Origin: Flavobacteriaceae bacterium
GTDB lineage: Bacteria > Bacteroidota > Bacteroidia > Flavobacteriales > Flavobacteriaceae
Assembly: GCA_016649715.1 (NCBI GenBank)
Contig: JAENXC010000013.1
Span: forward strand, 1-64,000
DNA: 64,000 bases
Direction of reading: 5' to 3'
The notes below the pieces were generated by a model that was not told where the DNA came from, searched no databases, and worked only from the letters and a program-made list of their open reading frames with translations. The position numbers and the translations under genes are program-made. Positions 59,425-64,000 of the stretch are shown one piece after another. The stretch's first letter is position 1. Every line of letters starts with the position of its first letter.

Positions 59425-60161
59425 AAAAAATAACGGCTTTATTAGTGGATGATGAAATTTCTTCCCTTAAACTTCTTCAACAGAAGGTAAGGAAATTATT
59501 CCCAGAGCTTGATATTTTGGGAATCTTTCAAATTCCTGAAGACGCAATAAAATTTATAAAAAAAACTCCACCCGATATTTTGTTTTTGGATGTTCAAATG
59601 CCTCGGATGAACGGATTCGAATTGCTTTCCAGCTTAAAAGTAATTGAATTTCAGGTAATTTTTGTTACTGCTTATAGTGAATATGCCTTAAAAGCTTTTA
59701 AACAATCTGCTGTGGATTACATCCTAAAACCCATTGAGGATCGTGAGTTGCAAATTGCCATAAACAAGGCATTCAAAATTATTGAACTAAAAGAACAGCA
59801 TGAAAATCATTCCAAACTTATTGATATTCTAACGGATACCATAACAGGGAATAATAAACTTATCATCCCAACCGTCAAAGGCCTTTCCTTTATTTCGCAA
59901 GATGAGGTAATACATCTTGAAGGTTATGATGGATACACTAAAATCCATTTGGTGTTAGGGGTTGAGATTGTGAGTTCCTATAATTTGGGAAAATTTGAGA
60001 AAACACTTAAAAAGGTATTTTTCAAATGCCACAAATCGCACATCGTTAACCTCGAAAAAGTGCGCAGTTTTGAAAACGAAGGCTATCTGGTTTTGGAAAA
60101 CGGCAACCGCGTCCCTATTTCAAAGGCAAACAAAAATGCCTTTTTGCAAATGTTCCGCTGA
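59421..60161 (+). CDS. LytTR-family response regulator
   Basis: The 246-residue regulator has a receiver domain (LLVDDEISSLKLL, phosphorylation Asp in DILFLDVQMPRMNGF near residue 56, Lys in DYILKPIED) and a C-terminal LytTR DNA-binding domain (about 140-246; FISQDEVIHLEGYDGYTKIH and FFKCHKSHIVNL are typical). It overlaps the kinase gene by four bases. The targets are unknown; the type IX-secreted gene just upstream of the kinase is a candidate. Confidence 0.96.
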   Translation: MKKITALLVDDEISSLKLLQQKVRKLFPELDILGIFQIPEDAIKFIKKTPPDILFLDVQMPRMNGFELLSSLKVIEFQVIFVTAYSEYALKAFKQSAVDYILKPIEDRELQIAINKAFKIIELKEQHENHSKLIDILTDTITGNNKLIIPTVKGLSFISQDEVIHLEGYDGYTKIHLVLGVEIVSSYNLGKFEKTLKKVFFKCHKSHIVNLEKVRSFENEGYLVLENGNRVPISKANKNAFLQMFR

Positions 60162-60164
60162 GGT

Positions 60165-60204
60165 TCAGTGGTCAGTATTCAGTTGCTTGCATCAGTATTC
60201 AGTA
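60165..60204. repeat. Heptamer array (xxCAGTx) after the LytTR gene
   Basis: CAGT at 60166, 60173 and 60180, and again at 60193 and 60200 (step 7). Confidence 0.8.
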
Positions 60205-60287
60205 AATGCACTATTCAGCACATCATCCGGTGCCCAACACCTGTCTCCCAGCACCCGTCAACAGGTTACCTCTTTGGAGTAAGGGGA

Positions 60288-61904
60288 CTAATACCGCACT
60301 TTATTTTCCTTTCTCATCGCTTTCACTTCTTTCTTAGCCTCTTTTTCGTGGTAGTTTCCTCCGAGATATTCACAGTTCGATAAAGCTTTCATACTTTCGA
60401 AAGGTACTTCACATTTGTGGTACATAAAAGATTGTGCCAAGGTTTTGATGAGGTTTTTGTCACCAACGGTAAGATCTACATCATCCATCGTAAATTGGCA
60501 CGGGTGCTCGTAACCACAGGCGTGCGTCATTTCAAGCAGTTCCTTCCGAAAGTTTTTAAAGTAGAAATGCGCCCGTACGGATTTGTCTTCAATATTTATT
60601 CCGCGCTGAAGCCATTTGTTTTGCGTTGTTACCCCAGTGGGGCATTTGTTGGTATGGCAAAGCTGCGCTTGAATACAGCCGATGCTCATCATGGCCTCAC
60701 GGGCCACGTTGATAAGATCGGCGCCCATGGAAAATGCCATGGCCGCAGGTGCAGGGAATCCTAATTTTCCACTACCTATAAAAACAATCCGATCGCAGAG
60801 ATCGTATTTTTTAAAAATTTTATAAACTTCCGCAAACCCGAAAAGCCACGGCAGCGAAACGTGGTCCGCAAAACTTGGGGGCGCGGCACCGGTGCCGCCT
60901 TCGCCGCCGTCAATGGTTATAAAATCTGGACCTTTGCCTGTTTCCTTCATGATTTTGGCCAGTTCTTCCCATCCATTTAAACGGCCCACGGCAGATTTAA
61001 TTCCAACGGGAAGACCTGTTGCTTCGGCGATCTTTTCCACAAATTCAATCAAACCTCTAATGCCGTTAAAAGCAGTATGGTTTGGGGGAGAAAGCACATC
61101 TTTTCCAAGTGGTACGTGGCGTATTGCAGCAATTTCAGGAGTTATTTTGGCCCCCGGCAGCACACCGCCCTTTCCAGGTTTGGCACCTTGGGAAAGTTTG
61201 ACTTCAATGGCCCGTACTTGTGGGTTATCGTTTACCAGTTTTACAATTTTTTCCATGGAGAAATTACCATCTTCATCACGGACCCCAAAATATCCTGTTC
61301 CGAAGTGAAAAATAACATCTGCACCAGTTTTATGATAAGGGGAAAGCCCACCTTCACCAGTATTGTGGTAACAATAGGCAAGGGTGCAGCCTTTGTTCAA
61401 AGATTCCACAGCCCTTGCGGAAAGCGACCCAAAACTCATTGCCGACACGTTGATTACCGAAGTGGGGCGATAGAGCCTTCTTCGCTTATTGTAACTGCCC
61501 ATAACCTTTGCACAAGGCACAAAATATGGATTTTTGTAGTTCGGGTTATCTTTTTCAACCTTGTATGGCAGCAGTGAATTGTTTATAAAAATGTAATTTG
61601 GTTTATAGATATCGCGGTCGGTTCCGAAACCTTCGTAATTGTTTTCGTTCTTTGCCGAAGCATAGATCCAACTACGCTCTATGCGATTAAAAGGAAGCTC
61701 TTCACGGTTGTTGGCCACAATATATTGCCGAAGCTCCGGCCCAATACTTTCCAACATATACCGAATATGGCCCAAGATGGGGAAGTTGTGGCTTACGGCA
61801 TGGCGCTTGTTGAAAAAGATGTCGCGTATGGCAACAATAAAAAGGAATATCAATATCCAGGCCCACCAAGGCATTGCAGCAATAAAGTTTAAAATTTCAT
61901 CCAT
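60288..61904 (-). CDS. FMN-binding glutamate synthase-like protein (stand-alone GltB central region)
   Basis: A 538-residue protein with one N-terminal membrane segment (MPWWAWILIFLFIVAIRDIF) followed by a glutamate-synthase FMN domain: LSQGAKPGKGGVLPGAKI, IDGGEGGTGAAPPSF, and a cysteine cluster CIQAQLCHTNKCPTGVTTQ whose spacing (C-x5-C-x4-C) matches the 3Fe-4S site of GltB. It lacks the amidotransferase domain and the C-terminal beta helix. These stand-alone proteins are common in Bacteroidota but poorly characterised; a ferredoxin-type oxidoreductase role is likely. Confidence 0.9.
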   Translation of the reverse strand: MDEILNFIAAMPWWAWILIFLFIVAIRDIFFNKRHAVSHNFPILGHIRYMLESIGPELRQYIVANNREELPFNRIERSWIYASAKNENNYEGFGTDRDIYKPNYIFINNSLLPYKVEKDNPNYKNPYFVPCAKVMGSYNKRRRLYRPTSVINVSAMSFGSLSARAVESLNKGCTLAYCYHNTGEGGLSPYHKTGADVIFHFGTGYFGVRDEDGNFSMEKIVKLVNDNPQVRAIEVKLSQGAKPGKGGVLPGAKITPEIAAIRHVPLGKDVLSPPNHTAFNGIRGLIEFVEKIAEATGLPVGIKSAVGRLNGWEELAKIMKETGKGPDFITIDGGEGGTGAAPPSFADHVSLPWLFGFAEVYKIFKKYDLCDRIVFIGSGKLGFPAPAAMAFSMGADLINVAREAMMSIGCIQAQLCHTNKCPTGVTTQNKWLQRGINIEDKSVRAHFYFKNFRKELLEMTHACGYEHPCQFTMDDVDLTVGDKNLIKTLAQSFMYHKCEVPFESMKALSNCEYLGGNYHEKEAKKEVKAMRKENKVRY

Positions 61905-61987
61905 AATTTAATTTTCAGTAGAGGCGCGATTTGTTGCACGCAAAATATTTGATGTTCAATAATAGGCATTTAGGTTCAGTGTAACGA

Positions 61988-62036
61988 CATCGGTCATCGG
62001 TCATCCGTCATCCGTCATCCGTCATCCGTCATCCGT
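61988..62036. repeat. Heptamer tandem array (CATCCGT)
   Basis: Two CATCGGT and five CATCCGT units, perfectly in phase. The surrounding spacer (61905-62169) holds no gene. Confidence 0.95.
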
Positions 62037-62169
62037 CAACCAAAAATCGCCTTTAAAGATATTTATTTTCAACCGATCAAAAATAAAAAAGATGTTTATA
62101 ATTTCACACAGATCTATTTACTTATTCCTTTCATAATGGCTATTTTCACAACTTGAAGAAAATGAAGTT

Positions 62170-64000
62170 TTGGAAGCGTATTTAGAACAACTCAACGATG
62201 CCCAGCGTGCGCCGGTGCTGCAAAAAGACGGTGCTATGATTGTGATTGCGGGCGCGGGCTCGGGGAAAACCCGCGTGCTCACATTTCGCATTGCGTATTT
62301 AATGTCGCAGGGTGTGGACCCGTTCAATATTTTGGCGCTGACCTTTACCAACAAGGCCGCACGCGAGATGAAAAACCGTATTTCAAAGATTGTGGGCGCA
62401 AGTGAAGGGAAAAATCTTTGGATGGGAACCTTCCACAGTATTTTCGCAAAAATCCTTCGGTTTGAGGCCGATAGATTGGGCTACCCTTCAAACTTTACCA
62501 TTTATGACACGCAGGACTCGCAAAGCGTAATTCGCGCCGTTATCAAGGAAATGCACCTCGATAAAGACATTTATAAATACAAGCAGGTTTATTCACGGAT
62601 TTCTTCCTATAAAAACAGCTTGATTACAGTAAAGGCATATTTCAACAATCCAGAATTGATGGAAGCAGATGCAATGGCGAAAATGCCGCGTTTGGGCGAT
62701 ATTTATAAAGCATATGTTGATAAATGTTTCAAAGCGGGTGCCATGGATTTTGACGATTTATTGTTGAAAACGAATGAACTTTTAACCCGTTTTCCGGATG
62801 TTTTGGCAAAATACCAAAATCGCTTCCGCTACATTTTGGTGGACGAGTACCAAGATACCAACCACAGTCAGTATTTGATAGTCCGTGCGCTTTCCGATAG
62901 ATTTCAAAATATATGCGTAGTGGGCGATGATGCGCAGAGTATTTACGCTTTCCGAGGAGCTAACATCAATAACATTTTGAATTTTCAGAAGGATTATGAT
63001 GAAGTGAAAGTGTTTCGTTTGGAACAGAATTACCGTTCCACCAAAAACATTGTGAATGCCGCGAACAATATTATTGAAAAGAATAAGACTAGACTTGAAA
63101 AAGTGGTTTGGACAGCAAACGATGAAGGCACCAAAATTCTCGTAAACCGGACAATGACTGATGGTGACGAAGGTCGTTTTGTGGCAAGTTCTATTTTTGA
63201 AAACAAAATGAACCATCAGTTGAAAGATGGCGATTTTGCAATTTTATATCGAACAAATGCCCAAAGCCGCGCAATGGAAGATGCCCTTCGGAAGAAGGAC
63301 ATTCCGTACCGAATTTACGGCGGATTAAGTTTTTATCAACGAAAGGAAATAAAAGATGTATTGTCCTATTTGCGATTGGTTTTAAACCCAAAAGACGAGG
63401 AAGCGCTAAAACGCGTAATCAATTATCCCGCTCGGGGAATTGGGGAAACAACTATTGAAAGGTTGATTGTTGCTGCAAACCATTACGGACGCTCAATTTT
63501 TGAGGTGATGAAAAACATCGAAAAAATTGATTTGAAGATAAATTCCGGCACTAAAAATAAGTTACAGGATTTTGTAACGATGATTGAAAGTTTTCAGGTT
63601 TTGAATCAAAATTATGATGCTTTTACCATTACCGAACACGTTTCGAAAAAGACAGGTTTGCTTCAAGAATTAAAGAAAGACGGCACGCCTGAAGGAATTG
63701 CCCGTATTGAAAATATTGAGGAATTGCTGAACGGGATGCGCGATTTTGTGGAAGAGCAAAAGGAAATTGCCGATGCCACAGGTTCGCTTTCAGAATTTAT
63801 GGAAGATGTGGCCCTCGCCACAGATTTGGACAACGACAAAGGCGATAGTGACCGCGTGGCTTTAATGACCGTCCATTTGGCAAAAGGTCTGGAATTTCCT
63901 TATGTTTATATCGTTGGGATGGAAGAAGACCTCTTTCCCAGCGGGATGAGTATGAACACTCGCAGTGAACTAGAGGAGGAGCGAAGACTTTTCTACGTTG
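62170..64000 (+). CDS. UvrD/PcrA-type DNA helicase, 5' part only
   Basis: The frame is open to the window end and incomplete (610 codons seen). It has GAMIVIAGAGSGKTRVLTFR (Walker A), LALTFTNKAAREMKNRI (motif Ia), DEYQDTNHSQY (motif II), VVGDDAQSIYAFRGA (motif III), FRLEQNYRSTKNI (motif IV) and the DRVALMTVHLAKGLEFPYVY region of motif V. TTG at 62170 (read as MEAYLEQLNDAQRAPVLQ) is chosen because a stop lies in frame 36 bases upstream and no ATG precedes Walker A. It is a superfamily-1 3'-5' helicase for repair; PcrA or UvrD cannot be told apart. Confidence 0.96.
   Translation, partial: MEAYLEQLNDAQRAPVLQKDGAMIVIAGAGSGKTRVLTFRIAYLMSQGVDPFNILALTFTNKAAREMKNRISKIVGASEGKNLWMGTFHSIFAKILRFEADRLGYPSNFTIYDTQDSQSVIRAVIKEMHLDKDIYKYKQVYSRISSYKNSLITVKAYFNNPELMEADAMAKMPRLGDIYKAYVDKCFKAGAMDFDDLLLKTNELLTRFPDVLAKYQNRFRYILVDEYQDTNHSQYLIVRALSDRFQNICVVGDDAQSIYAFRGANINNILNFQKDYDEVKVFRLEQNYRSTKNIVNAANNIIEKNKTRLEKVVWTANDEGTKILVNRTMTDGDEGRFVASSIFENKMNHQLKDGDFAILYRTNAQSRAMEDALRKKDIPYRIYGGLSFYQRKEIKDVLSYLRLVLNPKDEEALKRVINYPARGIGETTIERLIVAANHYGRSIFEVMKNIEKIDLKINSGTKNKLQDFVTMIESFQVLNQNYDAFTITEHVSKKTGLLQELKKDGTPEGIARIENIEELLNGMRDFVEEQKEIADATGSLSEFMEDVALATDLDNDKGDSDRVALMTVHLAKGLEFPYVYIVGMEEDLFPSGMSMNTRSELEEERRLFYV

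Noticed and set aside
62118-62354. Open frame on the minus strand near 62.2 kb
   Set aside because: It is antisense to the Walker A region of the UvrD/PcrA helicase, which is clearly coding on the plus strand.
1-64000. tRNA, rRNA, riboswitch or prophage
   Set aside because: No cloverleaf-like sequence, rRNA segment, known riboswitch core or phage structural gene was noticed by eye; a covariance-model search was not possible.

Overview
The window is chromosomal DNA from a member of the phylum Bacteroidota, most likely family Flavobacteriaceae (genus not assignable with confidence; the gene set would fit Aequorivita or a close relative). The support is: several secreted proteins with a C-terminal type IX secretion (Por) sorting domain (YPNPS...), family-typical proteins such as the DUF5606 protein and the DUF349 repeat protein, A+T-rich intergenic DNA, starts without Shine-Dalgarno sequences, and promoter-like TAnnTTTG boxes (Bacteroidota -7 element) just upstream of several genes. 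No rRNA, tRNA, CRISPR array, complete insertion sequence or prophage was seen.

Layout. 1-10.9 kb: housekeeping genes, mostly on the minus strand (tatC, arabinose-5-phosphate isomerase, recQ, a small lipoprotein, a nucleoid-associated protein, a pRiA4b ORF-3-like protein, heme A synthase, CCA-adding enzyme, a frameshifted GxxExxY gene, threonylcarbamoyl-AMP synthase). 10.9-20.6 kb: a lipopolysaccharide/surface glycan locus with seven family-2 glycosyltransferase-type genes (one a tandem two-domain fusion), a polysaccharide deacetylase, a family-9 glycosyltransferase and a Kdo-kinase-like protein, on alternating strands. 20.6-21.5 kb: a HigBA-type toxin-antitoxin cassette followed by a decayed copy of the end of the kinase gene. 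21.5-25.2 kb: dapD, ruvX, def, DUF5606, mazG. 25.2-39 kb: two long minus-strand series (TPR protein, two DUF368 proteins, aroE, DUF349; and relA/spoT, fur, purA, ostA-like, class-III aminotransferase). 39-46 kb: trmL, a second HigBA module, two type IX-secreted proteins sharing nearly the same sorting domain, a PIN/DUF6364 toxin-antitoxin pair, recG. 46-60.2 kb: secreted and signalling genes (PNGase F-like protein, M1 peptidase, patatin, lipoprotein plus membrane protein plus NarL-type two-component pair, a type IX-secreted protein next to a propeller histidine kinase and LytTR regulator). 60.2-64 kb: a stand-alone FMN glutamate-synthase-like protein and the 5' part of a UvrD/PcrA helicase that leaves the window.

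How parts work together. The isomerase at 1.1 kb makes the Kdo precursor, the 11-20 kb locus assembles and phosphorylates core sugars, and the OstA-like protein at 33 kb fits lipopolysaccharide transport. The two DUF368 proteins fit undecaprenyl phosphate recycling, which feeds the same envelope pathways.

The most unusual signal is in the DNA between genes. At least seventeen spacers hold short tandem arrays with a period of seven bases but different unit sequences, and several arrays run into a start or stop codon. In addition, families of palindromic repeats lie between genes, form the last residues of several proteins, and in the DUF349 gene occur four times in frame inside the coding sequence. 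A 34-base perfect palindrome, a toxin gene lacking a normal start codon, and a one-base frameshift in a gene flanked by inverted repeats add to the picture of an active repeat landscape.
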